A stretch of 26,140 nt of DNA, from positions 1 to 26,140 of the forward strand of contig JANYEU010000395.1 in the NCBI GenBank assembly GCA_025362915.1. The letters are read 5' to 3'. This document shows, in pieces, positions 1 to 8,398 of this stretch. Both the position numbers and the translations under genes were made by a program. This DNA comes from Chitinophagaceae bacterium (GTDB lineage: Bacteria > Bacteroidota > Bacteroidia > Chitinophagales > Chitinophagaceae). Position 1 is the first letter of the stretch, and each line of letters starts with the position of its first letter. The notes beneath the pieces were generated by a model, which was given only the letters and a program-made list of their open reading frames with translations, searched no databases and was not told the origin of the DNA.

Positions 1-1
1 C

Positions 2-541
2 ATTTCTTTCTCGGCTTCTGCTCAAAAGGATAGTATAACATTAAACTGGAGTGCCGCATCCGAAATAAATAATAAGGGATGGAGCATTGAAAGGGCAACC
101 GCAACAACTGCATGGACAGCTATTGGATTTATTGATGGAAATAATAAAACCCACAACAATAGTTATACTTACAGTGATAAAAATGTTTCTTCTGGCATTT
201 ATTATTATCGTTTAAAGCAAATCGATTTGAATGGAACTGCAACTTATAGCAATATAATCAGTATAAATCTGCTATCAATAAATACTAACTTAAAACTATC
301 TGCCTATCCAAATCCATTTGGTTCATCTACTACTGTGAGCTACACGCTTGCAAAAGATGAAAAGGTTATTGTGAAACTGTATAGTATAACGGGAGAATTA
401 ATGCAAACAGTTGTAAATAAAACCCACCAAGCGGGAACCTATTTGCAAACGATACAAGGTAATAACTTAGCGAAAGGGGCTTATTATGTAAGCATTCTGA
501 TAGGAGATAAAAAGACGGGAGTTAACCTAATCAAGCAATAA
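2..541 (+). CDS. C-terminal end of a T9SS-secreted protein (partial)
   Basis: The reading frame is open from base 2, so the gene starts upstream of the window and only the last 179 residues are seen. The first part is a beta-sandwich module of the kind placed before Bacteroidota sorting domains; its pattern LNWSAASEIN, then IER, then YYRLKQID matches a module near the end of the amylase at 1788-4937. The last 75 or so residues form a type A type IX secretion sorting domain: a YPNPFG motif, alternating beta strands, a GxYY strand and a terminal VNLIKQ. Such domains carry proteins across the outer membrane and are then cleaved. The catalytic or binding part lies outside the window, so the product's function is unknown. 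The neighbouring gene is convergent, with a gap of 33 bp and no clear terminator between them. Confidence 0.88.
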   Translation: MSFSASAQKDSITLNWSAASEINNKGWSIERATATTAWTAIGFIDGNNKTHNNSYTYSDKNVSSGIYYYRLKQIDLNGTATYSNIISINLLSINTNLKLSAYPNPFGSSTTVSYTLAKDEKVIVKLYSITGELMQTVVNKTHQAGTYLQTIQGNNLAKGAYYVSILIGDKKTGVNLIKQ

Positions 542-574
542 ATTGGGAGAATTTGAGTTTATAAAACTTATTTC

Positions 575-1552
575 TTAAAGAGGGAATCCAATTCTTATTC
601 CACCCCAGCGATGGTCAAATCCAGTACTGAACTCTTTTGTAAGGTATGATTGTGTGTATTCCATATACAACTCTTTGAAACATACTACAAAGCCATAATC
701 ATTTTGCAAGGTAAAACGGTTGAGGTCTGATGAAGGAATAGTATATGGACTGTTCTTATTGAAGAGGCCACCTTGCAGCGTTGCATCATAACCAACAATG
801 GCTCCTACCAACTTAGTATAGAAATAATATTGCACCTTCTTCCTTATTGGTTTTGTGGTTGCAATAGAAGTAAATCGGTTATTGAAGTTACCCACCATAA
901 TATTGTAGCCACCAGTTACCTTATCATTATGTGCTCCCAGTGTAATTGCCGATGCAGCATCCAGTAAGAAGGCATTTTTATAAGAGAATACTTTCTTTTC
1001 ATAAGTCAGTTGATAATTGAGGATAATATCATTCCGTATCTGGTATTGCCAACCCTGTGGCAGATGATTGCCTGTCCATTTGTGTATGGTGGTTTGAAAC
1101 TCCTTGCCGCCTGCCCCCTCTCCCATCAATCCAATAATAAAAGTGCTGGATATTATTTGCTGCCTTATGGTATCCACCGCAATGGCAAATGTGCTTACAG
1201 ACATATCGCCACAAAAGGGTCTATCACCATGCAAGATGGTGTCGCTACGGATTGTGGTAGGCGTATAACCAAAGTTATCAAAGCGGAAACCATAAGTAAT
1301 ATCCGTATTCCTTGGCTTGATTAATATGGAAGAAGTAAAGAATTTGCTGATGGAAGGATGGGCATATTCCAGTGTTACCCCTTGCGTGTAATATTGGTCT
1401 GTCTTGGTAAAATAATCATTATCATAATGAAACCGAAAGTACTTATTGCCAAGGCTATTTTTGAAGGAAGAAGTATTATCTATCACTTGTGCATAACCTT
1501 GATGAACAATAAATAACAGACAGAAACAGTAAAAGATTCTATTAGATAACAT
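575..1552 (-). CDS. LpxR-like outer-membrane lipid A deacylase (DUF2219 family)
   Basis: The family removes the 3'-acyloxyacyl group of lipid A at the outer membrane. The protein has a signal peptide ending near GYAQ and a beta-barrel-like body of about 300 residues, the usual length. Family landmarks are present: the N-terminal DNDYFTKTDQYYTQGV stretch (Asn45 and Asp46 match the metal/active-site Asn-Asp pair), a GDRPFCG motif, and the block GEGAGGKEFQ followed by IH and PQGWQYQ, in which His157 matches the catalytic histidine. The ATG at 1552 is chosen because it places the signal peptide at the very N terminus; an in-frame ATG at 1576 would add eight residues. The gene is divergent from the amylase and shares a 235-bp intergenic region with it. 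Membership of the family is well supported; its lipid substrate in this organism is inferred. Confidence 0.82.
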   Translation of the reverse strand: MLSNRIFYCFCLLFIVHQGYAQVIDNTSSFKNSLGNKYFRFHYDNDYFTKTDQYYTQGVTLEYAHPSISKFFTSSILIKPRNTDITYGFRFDNFGYTPTTIRSDTILHGDRPFCGDMSVSTFAIAVDTIRQQIISSTFIIGLMGEGAGGKEFQTTIHKWTGNHLPQGWQYQIRNDIILNYQLTYEKKVFSYKNAFLLDAASAITLGAHNDKVTGGYNIMVGNFNNRFTSIATTKPIRKKVQYYFYTKLVGAIVGYDATLQGGLFNKNSPYTIPSSDLNRFTLQNDYGFVVCFKELYMEYTQSYLTKEFSTGFDHRWGGIRIGFPL

Positions 1553-1736
1553 AATCACTTTTAAAACATACGCCATATAATAAGTTATGGTTTTATAGAA
1601 CTAATCTAACTCTTTATAATAGCCACTGTCACGTCTTTTAATACCATTTTATTCCCCTGATGCAAGAATCAACTGATTTTAGCTAAATTTTTTTAATATT
1701 TTTCGGCGAATAACAATTATTCTAAAATAATAGCTA

Positions 1737-1744
1737 CATATTTG
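1737..1744 (+). promoter_or_regulatory. -7 promoter element of the amylase gene
   Basis: CATATTTG is followed by CAATGTG and lies 44 bp before the ATG at 1788. It fits the Bacteroidota -7 consensus TAnnTTTG except for the first base. No good -33 TTTG was found. Initiation is expected near 1750. Confidence 0.5.
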
Positions 1745-1746
1745 CA

Positions 1747-1765
1747 ATGTGTAATTGTTACACAT
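1747..1765. promoter_or_regulatory. 19-bp operator-like inverted repeat at the amylase start site
   Basis: Perfect 8-bp arms ATGTGTAA and TTACACAT are separated by TTG. The dyad starts two bases after the -7 element and covers the expected transcription start, which is a normal place for a repressor operator. The cognate regulator is not in the window. Confidence 0.5.
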
Positions 1766-1787
1766 TAATAAATAATAAAACGCTTGT

Positions 1788-4700
1788 ATGAAAAATTTAA
1801 CTACACTCATTCTATTTGTCTTAATAACAGCAACAACTCAAGCCCAACTGCTTAGTTGGTCGTCTGGTTCGTCCACGTTTATTCAAGAGACATCAAAGCC
1901 AGTAACCATTACAGCAAATGCCAATTATGGCAATCAGGGTTTGCTGAATCATAACCCATTTGATGTGTATATGCATATTGGTGTAATTACCAACCTTAGT
2001 AAAACATCAAGCGATTGGAAATACGTACGCGGGGTATGGGCTACAAAATATTCATGGGAAGCACTTACACCTGGTTCCAACAACACATGGAAGTACACAA
2101 TAGACAGCAGTACCTCCTTAAAAGGTTTCTTTGGCGTACCTGCGGGAGAAACTATCCTAAAGCTTGCAATGGTTATTAGAAGTGGGGACGGAAGCTTAAA
2201 ACTGGCAAACTCCGATGGTAGCGATATGTATGTACCCGTATATGGCAGTGGAGAAAATGTGCGTATTGATGTTCCTATCTTGCAACCACTTTATACGCCA
2301 AAGCCTGTTGCCATCTCTAAGAAGATTGGAGATAATATAACTATAGTATCAAACGCAAGCCTTCCTGCAAGCGATATGCAATTGTTTTTTAACGGTAATC
2401 TTATTTCATCAGTTAATGGCATGACAGATTCTACATCTGCAACAATTACTACTTCTGGTACCCAAACCATTATTGCCACTGCTACAAGCGGCGGCGTTAC
2501 CAAGAGCGATACCGTTACTTTTTTTGTAGCTCCATCTAACAATGTAGCCGCCTTGCCTGCTGGTGTTTCTGATGGAATTAATTACGAACCGGGCGACACT
2601 TCAGTTACCTTGGTATTGTATGCGCCTAATAAAAAGAATATAGTGCTAGTAGGAGATTTCAGCGACTGGGTGGCTTCTTCCAGTAATCTGATGAACATCA
2701 CACCTGACGGAAACCGCTTTTGGATACGTCTTACGGGCTTGACTCCGGGTAAGGAATATGCTTATCAATATTTGATTGATGGAAACTTGCAAGTGGCTGA
2801 TTACAACTCAGAAAAGATATTGGATAAATATGTAGATCCGCAAATATCTACCAGTAGTTATCCAAACCTGATGGCTTTCCCCGCAAAAGCTAACGGTTCT
2901 ATTGTGAGTGTATTGCAAACTGCACAAACCCCTTACACTTGGCAAGTAACCAACTTTGCAAGACCAGATAAAAAGAACCTTGTTATCTACGAATTATTGG
3001 TAAGAGATTTTGTTGCTGCGCAAAACTGGCAAACATTGACTGATACGCTAACTTATCTGAAAAGATTGGGCATTAATGCCATTGAAGTAATGCCTTTTAA
3101 CAACTTTGAAGGTTATAGCAGTTGGGGTTATAACTCAAACTTTTTCTTTGCCCCAGATAAGGTTTATGGAACACCGACTGCCCTAAAACAATTTATAGAT
3201 GCGTGCCACAAACAAGGCATTGCCGTAATAATGGATTTGGCCATGCAAGATGTATTTGGCACTTCTCCTTTGGCAAGTATGTATTGGAACTCCGCCAAGA
3301 GTATCCCCGCTGCCGATAATCCTTGGTTGAATCAATATCCTACACATGCATATAATGTAGGTAGCGAATTCAATCATTCCAGCGCAGCAACCATTGCACT
3401 CCGCAATAGGGTTTATGCGCATTGGTTGAAAGATTATAATATTGATGGCTTCCGTTTCGATTTGGCTGGCGGTTACACACAAACCAATACTTGCGATGCT
3501 ACCGGCGGAAACTGTAATGTGGCCAACTGGAATAACTACGATGCTGGCAGGGTTAATACTTGGACTTCTATTTATAGTTCGTTACAAAGTATTGCTCCAG
3601 GTAGTTATTGCATTTTGGAAAGCTTTGTTAGCAATGGTGAAAACAAAGTTTATACCGACCAAGGTATGATGGTTTGGGGTGGTGGAAACATCAATTATTC
3701 CATGTCTCAAGCTACTATGGGCTTTAGTACCGGTTCAGATTTTAGCGGTGGTCTTTACACCAACCTTGGTTTCTCGCAACCGGGTGCGGTTGATTATCAA
3801 GAAAGCCATGACGAGGCAAGAATCATGAACAAAAACCTTAATTATGGCAATAGTTCTGGCTCGTACAATGTAAGAAATTTGACTACCGCCTTACAACGTA
3901 GTGCAATGGGTGCTTCTTTTTGGGCAATGATGCCTGGTCCTAAAATGCTATGGGAATTTGGCGAATTGGGTTACGATTATGGCACTACCGCTTGTGCTGA
4001 TGGTATTACAAATACTTGTGGCAACTTGGATAACAAGCCTATCCCATGGAACACTTATTACAAAGATGCCAACAGACAGGCATTGTATAGTGTGTACAGC
4101 AAGCTATTAAACCTTCGCACCAACCCTGCATACGCTACGTTGTTTACAACTGGTTCTACCAACTATAGCCTTAATGGTTTCGTAAAATGGATGAGTGTTT
4201 ACAGCACACAATTGCAGGTTATGGTTTATGGCAACTTTGATGTGGCACAACAAACGGGTACCATTTCTTTCCCTAGCACGGGCACTTGGTACAATTTGTT
4301 TAGTGGCACTGCCATTAATGTTTCCACCACTGGTTTGCAAAACGTAACCTTGAATCCTGGCGAGTATTACGTTTACGTAAACCAACAAGCCGCGCTTCCT
4401 GTTTCTTGGATTGATTTTACCGCCCAATATCAAAATGGTGGTTCTGTATTATTAAATTGGAGTACCGCAAACGAAGTTGCAAATGATCATTACGATATAG
4501 AACGTAGCATCGATGGTAAAACCTTTACGCATGTAGGCGTAGTTTCTGCGGTAAAAAATATTGCCAATAAGAGTATTTATAACTTTAATGATGCCTCAGC
4601 TCCAGCAGGAAAGGTTTACTATCGTGTAAAACAAGTTGATGTTACTGGTAAATATAGCTTCTCTAAAGTGGTGATGGTTACTACCGATATGAGAACAAGT

Positions 4701-4937
4701 TTTTGGCATACATTTTATACAGGAACCAATATAAGAGTGGCAATGCAGGCTGATATGGGCAAGGTTACCATTGAATTACATGATGCTTCTGGTAAATTAT
4801 TGACTCAAAAAAGTATAGGCAATGCTACCAATGGTCAAACGATTGATATCCCTGTAGGTCAATACGCTAGAGGGCTTTACCTGATAACTGTTTCTTCTGA
4901 TCAAGGAAATAGGACAGATAAAGTGATGGTTAAATAA
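1788..4937 (+). CDS. Secreted GH13 alpha-amylase family protein with T9SS sorting domain
   Basis: This is a 1049-residue exported protein, likely active on starch or related alpha-glucans at the cell surface. In order it has a signal peptide (1-19, ending TQAQ), an N-terminal beta-sandwich (about 20-160), an Ig-like segment, a CBM48-type module (about 265-345, VLYAPNKKNIVLVGDFSDW), the GH13 barrel (about 395-770), a beta-sandwich linker module (about 880-965) and a type A T9SS sorting domain at the end. The catalytic residues are visible: nucleophile Asp558 in GFRFDLAGG, acid/base Glu611 in ILESF, and His674-Asp675 in ESHDE. Region I is unusual: DLAMQD (483-488) has Asp488 where the family normally has the substrate-binding His of DxxxNH. 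The gene stands alone with its own promoter and terminator; no SusCD pair is adjacent. The family is certain; the exact glucan and the linkage cut are not. Confidence 0.9.
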   Translation: MKNLTTLILFVLITATTQAQLLSWSSGSSTFIQETSKPVTITANANYGNQGLLNHNPFDVYMHIGVITNLSKTSSDWKYVRGVWATKYSWEALTPGSNNTWKYTIDSSTSLKGFFGVPAGETILKLAMVIRSGDGSLKLANSDGSDMYVPVYGSGENVRIDVPILQPLYTPKPVAISKKIGDNITIVSNASLPASDMQLFFNGNLISSVNGMTDSTSATITTSGTQTIIATATSGGVTKSDTVTFFVAPSNNVAALPAGVSDGINYEPGDTSVTLVLYAPNKKNIVLVGDFSDWVASSSNLMNITPDGNRFWIRLTGLTPGKEYAYQYLIDGNLQVADYNSEKILDKYVDPQISTSSYPNLMAFPAKANGSIVSVLQTAQTPYTWQVTNFARPDKKNLVIYELLVRDFVAAQNWQTLTDTLTYLKRLGINAIEVMPFNNFEGYSSWGYNSNFFFAPDKVYGTPTALKQFIDACHKQGIAVIMDLAMQDVFGTSPLASMYWNSAKSIPAADNPWLNQYPTHAYNVGSEFNHSSAATIALRNRVYAHWLKDYNIDGFRFDLAGGYTQTNTCDATGGNCNVANWNNYDAGRVNTWTSIYSSLQSIAPGSYCILESFVSNGENKVYTDQGMMVWGGGNINYSMSQATMGFSTGSDFSGGLYTNLGFSQPGAVDYQESHDEARIMNKNLNYGNSSGSYNVRNLTTALQRSAMGASFWAMMPGPKMLWEFGELGYDYGTTACADGITNTCGNLDNKPIPWNTYYKDANRQALYSVYSKLLNLRTNPAYATLFTTGSTNYSLNGFVKWMSVYSTQLQVMVYGNFDVAQQTGTISFPSTGTWYNLFSGTAINVSTTGLQNVTLNPGEYYVYVNQQAALPVSWIDFTAQYQNGGSVLLNWSTANEVANDHYDIERSIDGKTFTHVGVVSAVKNIANKSIYNFNDASAPAGKVYYRVKQVDVTGKYSFSKVVMVTTDMRTSFWHTFYTGTNIRVAMQADMGKVTIELHDASGKLLTQKSIGNATNGQTIDIPVGQYARGLYLITVSSDQGNRTDKVMVK

Positions 4938-4965
4938 GGATTTGGTTTTAACCAGTCAATTAATG

Positions 4966-5003
4966 AATCCCAGTTGCTGCTGTTGGCAACTGGGATTTTT
5001 TTG
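4966..5003 (+). terminator. Intrinsic terminator of the amylase gene
   Basis: Perfect 12-bp arms AATCCCAGTTGC and GCAACTGGGATT enclose an 8-nt loop and run into a T tract. It starts 28 bp after the amylase stop codon. Confidence 0.9.
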
Positions 5004-5021
5004 TTTAATGGATAAAATACT

Positions 5022-5039
5022 TTGTATCATACGATACAA
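5022..5039. repeat. Short inverted repeat between amylase and acetyltransferase genes
   Basis: Arms TTGTATC and GATACAA are separated by ATAC. The dyad lies 106 bp upstream of the GNAT gene and after the amylase terminator. It could be an operator, but there is no promoter element clear enough to anchor it. Confidence 0.35.
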
Positions 5040-5144
5040 GCTGTATTTGATATGAAAGAAGTAGTGGCTGGCAAATAACAAAGGCAATGAATTACGAAGT
5101 ATAAAATCTTATTCCTTTGTTTTGCACCAAATTATTATTAGGAT

Positions 5145-5606
5145 ATGATTAAGATAAGACGGGCAGAAAAAGATGATTGTGCAAGATTGTTGGAATTGGT
5201 AAAAGAACTCGCCCTCTACGAGAAAGCCCCACAAGAAGTAACCATTACGCTGGAATCATTTACAGAAAGTGGCTTTGGCAATAACCCTGTTTGGTGGGCA
5301 TTTGTGGCAATAACCACTACCGATGCTGGCCAAGAATATATTGTGGGTTTTGCCTTATACTATATCCGTTTTAGTACCTGGAAAGGAGAATGCCTTTACC
5401 TTGAAGACCTTTTGGTAACAGAAGAAATGCGTGGAAAAGGAATAGGGAAATTACTATTTGAAACGATTATTGATGAATGTAAACAAAAAGGGTTTGTACG
5501 GATGTGCTGGCAAGTACTGGACTGGAACGAACCTGCCATCAACTTCTATAAGAAATACAATGCCTCTTTTGATGGAGAATGGATGAATGGATCGATAGAC
5601 TTTTAG
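5145..5606 (+). CDS. GNAT family N-acetyltransferase (SSAT/diamine acetyltransferase-like)
   Basis: This 153-residue protein is a single GNAT domain that would transfer an acetyl group from acetyl-CoA to an amine. The acetyl-CoA pyrophosphate-binding motif RGKGIG is at 96-101, preceded by the strand LYLEDLLV and followed by the typical C-terminal WNEPAINFYKKYNA segment. The opening IRRAEKDDCARLLELVKELALYEK and the LYLEDLLVTEEMRGKGIG block are characteristic of the spermidine/spermine (diamine) acetyltransferase-like branch. The length is normal for the family. The ATG at 5145 begins the first beta strand directly, so it is a sound start. It is a single gene between the amylase terminator and a convergent lipoprotein gene. 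The substrate cannot be decided from sequence: polyamines, thialysine or another small amine are all possible. Confidence 0.85.
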   Translation: MIKIRRAEKDDCARLLELVKELALYEKAPQEVTITLESFTESGFGNNPVWWAFVAITTTDAGQEYIVGFALYYIRFSTWKGECLYLEDLLVTEEMRGKGIGKLLFETIIDECKQKGFVRMCWQVLDWNEPAINFYKKYNASFDGEWMNGSIDF

Positions 5607-5656
5607 ATAGTTATTAGATGTAATCGAAGATAATACTAATAACTAACCACTAACTA

Positions 5657-6682
5657 CTATTGGATATACCAGTCTTTTATACGCAAATAGGTATTGTATG
5701 TGGGCGCATCAAACTCTACCATACCAACCTTTTTGGTATAATAAACCTCTGTGGGCAATAAGGCAAACGAGAAATCGTTACCCTGATAATCATAAACCAA
5801 CAACTCTTCTTGCACTTGTATGGTACTATCCAACGAAGGTGTAATGAAGTTGAATACAACATTCTTGGCTATAATTGTACATTTCAACACCACTTTAATA
5901 TTTGTTATGGTACCCAATAAATTATACTTTGTGAAAAGTGTATCTGTCTGCCAGCTCTGCCCCACACTTTTTGTATCATCCAAAAGCATATACTCAACCG
6001 GAGGAATAACAGACGCCAACTTTTTTGCATATTCGTAGTAATGCCCTAACCCATCTTTTCTATAATAACTCGTATCATGCTTATTGGAGATGGCCAATTT
6101 GTAAGTAATTCCATTGATGGTTTGGGTAGAACCGTTAAAGGAAAAACGTAGGGTATCAGCCGTATATCTATTGGCAATAGTATCTGCGTTGTAGGTTATA
6201 TAGCTACCAATCGTCATTGGGAAATAATCTGTTTCGGAAGATATATGTGGTCCGGGAACTGTAATCAAGCTAAAAGAACAGTTGGTATTTAGGAAGGTTA
6301 AATTGAACGAAGCAGTATCCGCAAGTATGGGTGTTCCATACCCTTTTAGTATGATAGTCTGCGTGCCTGTGCTAGTGGTGACTGCATCGTTCGTTGAGAA
6401 CCAACAGCCGTTGATAGAGTTTGTATAGATTCTATACGTCCCCGTTCCGGTGAAATTGACTGTAGCAGTTATGTAATTTGCTGAAGTGAGTGCAACACCA
6501 CTTAAAAAACTTCCATGTATGGTAATATTTGAGCAATTGCCCATATTGTCCTGCAAGCTGCCATTTGCCAGGGGCAGACTTTGGGGAGGCGTATAGCTAT
6601 CCGCACTAGTATCTTTCTCACAAGATAACAAGCTAGTTGCTATAATGATTGAAAATATTATTATGCCAAAATATCTTTTCAT
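5657..6682 (-). CDS. Lipoprotein of unknown function
   Basis: The protein has 341 residues and a clear lipoprotein signal peptide: MKRYFG, a hydrophobic run, then the lipobox LLSC with Cys21 as the lipidation site. The following EKDTSADSYTPPQSLPL is a flexible linker. The mature part is rich in Thr, Ser, Asn and Tyr, looks all-beta, and ends in aromatic-rich strands (YYTKKVGMVEF, YLRIKDWYIQ). I recognise no catalytic motif or named domain. Charged residues after Cys21 (EKD) are compatible with outer-membrane or surface sorting in Bacteroidota, but this is uncertain. It is convergent with the acetyltransferase gene (gap 50 bp, containing a 10-bp inverted repeat TAGTTATTAG/CTAATAACTA with no T tract). 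The ldhA stop lies 79 bp upstream on the same strand, so some readthrough is possible. Confidence 0.8.
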   Translation of the reverse strand: MKRYFGIIIFSIIIATSLLSCEKDTSADSYTPPQSLPLANGSLQDNMGNCSNITIHGSFLSGVALTSANYITATVNFTGTGTYRIYTNSINGCWFSTNDAVTTSTGTQTIILKGYGTPILADTASFNLTFLNTNCSFSLITVPGPHISSETDYFPMTIGSYITYNADTIANRYTADTLRFSFNGSTQTINGITYKLAISNKHDTSYYRKDGLGHYYEYAKKLASVIPPVEYMLLDDTKSVGQSWQTDTLFTKYNLLGTITNIKVVLKCTIIAKNVVFNFITPSLDSTIQVQEELLVYDYQGNDFSFALLPTEVYYTKKVGMVEFDAPTYNTYLRIKDWYIQ

Positions 6683-6761
6683 ATAAATTTTCTACTTACT
6701 ATTTTGATGCCAAGAAAGTCATTATCCTACTCTCAACTTACGACTTAATAATTGATAACCC

Positions 6762-7778
6762 CTAAGCCAACAATGCTGCCTTATTGCTTAAAGGCTTTCC
6801 AGTAGAAAGTTCCAGCACATTGTTTAATGTAATGTGGGCTATCTCTGTGAGGGCTTCTGCCGTAAAAAATGCCTGATGGGCAGTAACCAACACATTCGGA
6901 AAACTCATCAGCCGTTGTATCTCATCATCCTGAATGATGTCAGACGATAAATCCTTGAAAAACAGCTTGTCTTCCTGTTCATATACGTCAATTCCCAGAT
7001 AACCGATTTGTGCCGCCTTCAATCCTTTTATTACCGATTGGGTATCTATCAATCCCCCACGACTTGTGTTAATAATCATTACTCCCTTTTTCATCCTGCT
7101 GATGGTAGTGGGGTTTATCAAATGCCGTGTTTGATCGTTCAATGGGCAGTGTAGCGATACAACATCAGCCTGTTCAAATACTTCCATTAACGGATGATAA
7201 GTAACACCCATTCCTTCCAAGTCTTTATTGGCAATCAAGTCAAAAGCCATCACCTTACATCCAAAACCAAGCATTATTTTACAAAATGCTTGCCCAATAT
7301 TGCCTGTGCCAACCACCCCAATGGTTTTACCATGCAAATCGAAACCCAATAATCCATTCAAAGAAAAGTTCTGTTCGCGCACACGATTGTGTGCCTTATG
7401 TGTTTTGCGGTTGAGGGTCATTATCAATGCCACGGCATGTTCTGCAACTGCTTCGGGTGAATAGGCTGGTACACGACACACTTTCAATCCATATTCCTTA
7501 CATGCGCCCAAATCCACATTATTAAATCCAGCGCAGCGTAAGGCTATTATTTTTACCCCTTTGGCAGCCAGCACTTTTATAACTTCGGCAGTTACCTTAT
7601 CGTTTACAAACACACAGACAACCTGCGTATTCTCCACCAAGTTCACAATATGGGGACCAAGGTGTGTTTCAAAGAATTCCAACTGAAACCCATAAGCCTT
7701 ATTTGCTTCGCTAAAGAAAGTCTTGTCGTAAGGCTTCGCCGAGAAGAAGCTAACCTTTATGTCTGTAACTGTATCCAT
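6762..7778 (-). CDS. ldhA: D-lactate dehydrogenase (2-hydroxyacid dehydrogenase family)
   Basis: This 338-residue cytoplasmic enzyme should reduce pyruvate to D-lactate with NADH, the fermentative reaction of E. coli LdhA, which has almost the same length. The NAD-binding motif GTGNIG is at 157-162. The catalytic residues are in place: Arg240 in NTSRGGLID, Glu267 in GIDVYEQED and His301 in TAHQAFF. The segment DKLFFKDLSSDIIQDDEIQRLMSFPNVLVTAHQAF is close to the LdhA branch and separates it from glycerate and phosphoglycerate dehydrogenases. The start at 7778 gives the normal N terminus, and a -7 promoter element lies about 30 bp upstream at 7808-7815. The gene appears monocistronic. An unusual dyad-rich region with tandem repeats lies 135-470 bp upstream. 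Confidence 0.92.
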   Translation of the reverse strand: MDTVTDIKVSFFSAKPYDKTFFSEANKAYGFQLEFFETHLGPHIVNLVENTQVVCVFVNDKVTAEVIKVLAAKGVKIIALRCAGFNNVDLGACKEYGLKVCRVPAYSPEAVAEHAVALIMTLNRKTHKAHNRVREQNFSLNGLLGFDLHGKTIGVVGTGNIGQAFCKIMLGFGCKVMAFDLIANKDLEGMGVTYHPLMEVFEQADVVSLHCPLNDQTRHLINPTTISRMKKGVMIINTSRGGLIDTQSVIKGLKAAQIGYLGIDVYEQEDKLFFKDLSSDIIQDDEIQRLMSFPNVLVTAHQAFFTAEALTEIAHITLNNVLELSTGKPLSNKAALLA

Positions 7779-7807
7779 CTGTCAACAATAATTTAGTTTG
7801 TTCCTTA

Positions 7808-7815
7808 CAAAGATG
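7808..7815 (-). promoter_or_regulatory. -7 promoter element of ldhA
   Basis: On the minus strand this reads CATCTTTGTA, the same element seen before the LruC gene and the peptide gene at 22694. The leader to the ATG at 7778 would be about 25 nt. Confidence 0.5.
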
Positions 7816-7913
7816 GGGCATGTGGATTGAATTAGATACTATTCTTTTACCAATCATCTCCTGTAAGCCAACTTTAACGGGTAATAGGACAAATTAACCA
7901 ATTGCTAGATTTC

Positions 7914-7980
7914 AGAATGCTGATTCTATATGTAACAGGCTTGTTTTCTCTTCTAATCAGCGTATTTCCCAAAAGGAAAT
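7914..7980. repeat. Two small hairpins in the noncoding region upstream of ldhA
   Basis: AGAAT-GCTG-ATTCT occupies 7914-7927 and ATTTCC-CAAAA-GGAAAT occupies 7964-7980. Together with the palindrome at 7982 and the array at 8049 they make an almost continuous row of dyads. A direct repeat of CAGGCTTGTT also occurs near 7936 and 8021. Confidence 0.45.
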
Positions 7981-7981
7981 A

Positions 7982-8005
7982 TCTGATATTTTATAAAATA
8001 TCAGA
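7982..8005. repeat. 24-bp perfect palindrome
   Basis: Each half reads TCTGATATTTTA on its own strand and the two halves abut with no spacer. It lies in noncoding DNA about 205 bp upstream of ldhA and could be a protein-binding site or a cruciform-prone site. Confidence 0.7.
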
Positions 8006-8048
8006 AGTTACCGATGCGGCAGGCTTGTTATTTTATTCCATAAGTCCT

Positions 8049-8246
8049 ATTCCAACATTGGAATAGGTGTTATTTTATTTGAGAACTGTGATTCCAACAT
8101 TGGAATAGGTGTTATTTTATTTGAGAACTGCGATTCCAACATTGGAATAGGTGTTATTTTATTTGAGAACTGTGATTCCAACATTGGAATAGGTGTTATT
8201 TTATTTGAGAACTGTGATTCCAACATTGGAATAGGTGTTATTTTAT
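8049..8246. repeat. 42-bp tandem repeat array, four full copies and one partial
   Basis: Copies start at 8049, 8091, 8133, 8175 and 8217; the last stops after about 30 bp. Each starts with a 16-bp dyad, ATTCCAA-CA-TTGGAAT, followed by AGGTGTTATTTTATTTGAGA and a short tail. The copies are nearly identical (one C/T difference near 8120). Because 42 is a multiple of 3, a minus-strand frame stays open through the array, but this is a by-product of the period. The remaining noncoding DNA to the next gene (8247-8398) shows nothing notable. Confidence 0.9.
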
Positions 8247-8398
8247 CTATTATTGAGTTTGACACTTCAGTAGAAACAGTATTTATAAAAAATAAATCTT
8301 ACTCTCTCTTCACCAAAGGGCATTAATAATAAGGCTATTACACTTTGCAGAACAGCAAGATTTTTTATCTTATCAATCATAAACTGGATACCTATTAT

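Noticed and set aside
8049..8246. CRISPR-like array
   Set aside because: The whole 42-bp unit is repeated with no unique spacers, and there are no cas genes. The same holds for the 21-bp array at 14277-14528.
8047..8265. 72-codon minus-strand frame with a 14-residue repeat (KITPIPMLESQFSN)
   Set aside because: It is produced by the 42-bp tandem array, whose period is divisible by three; there is no promoter, and the frame ends with the array.
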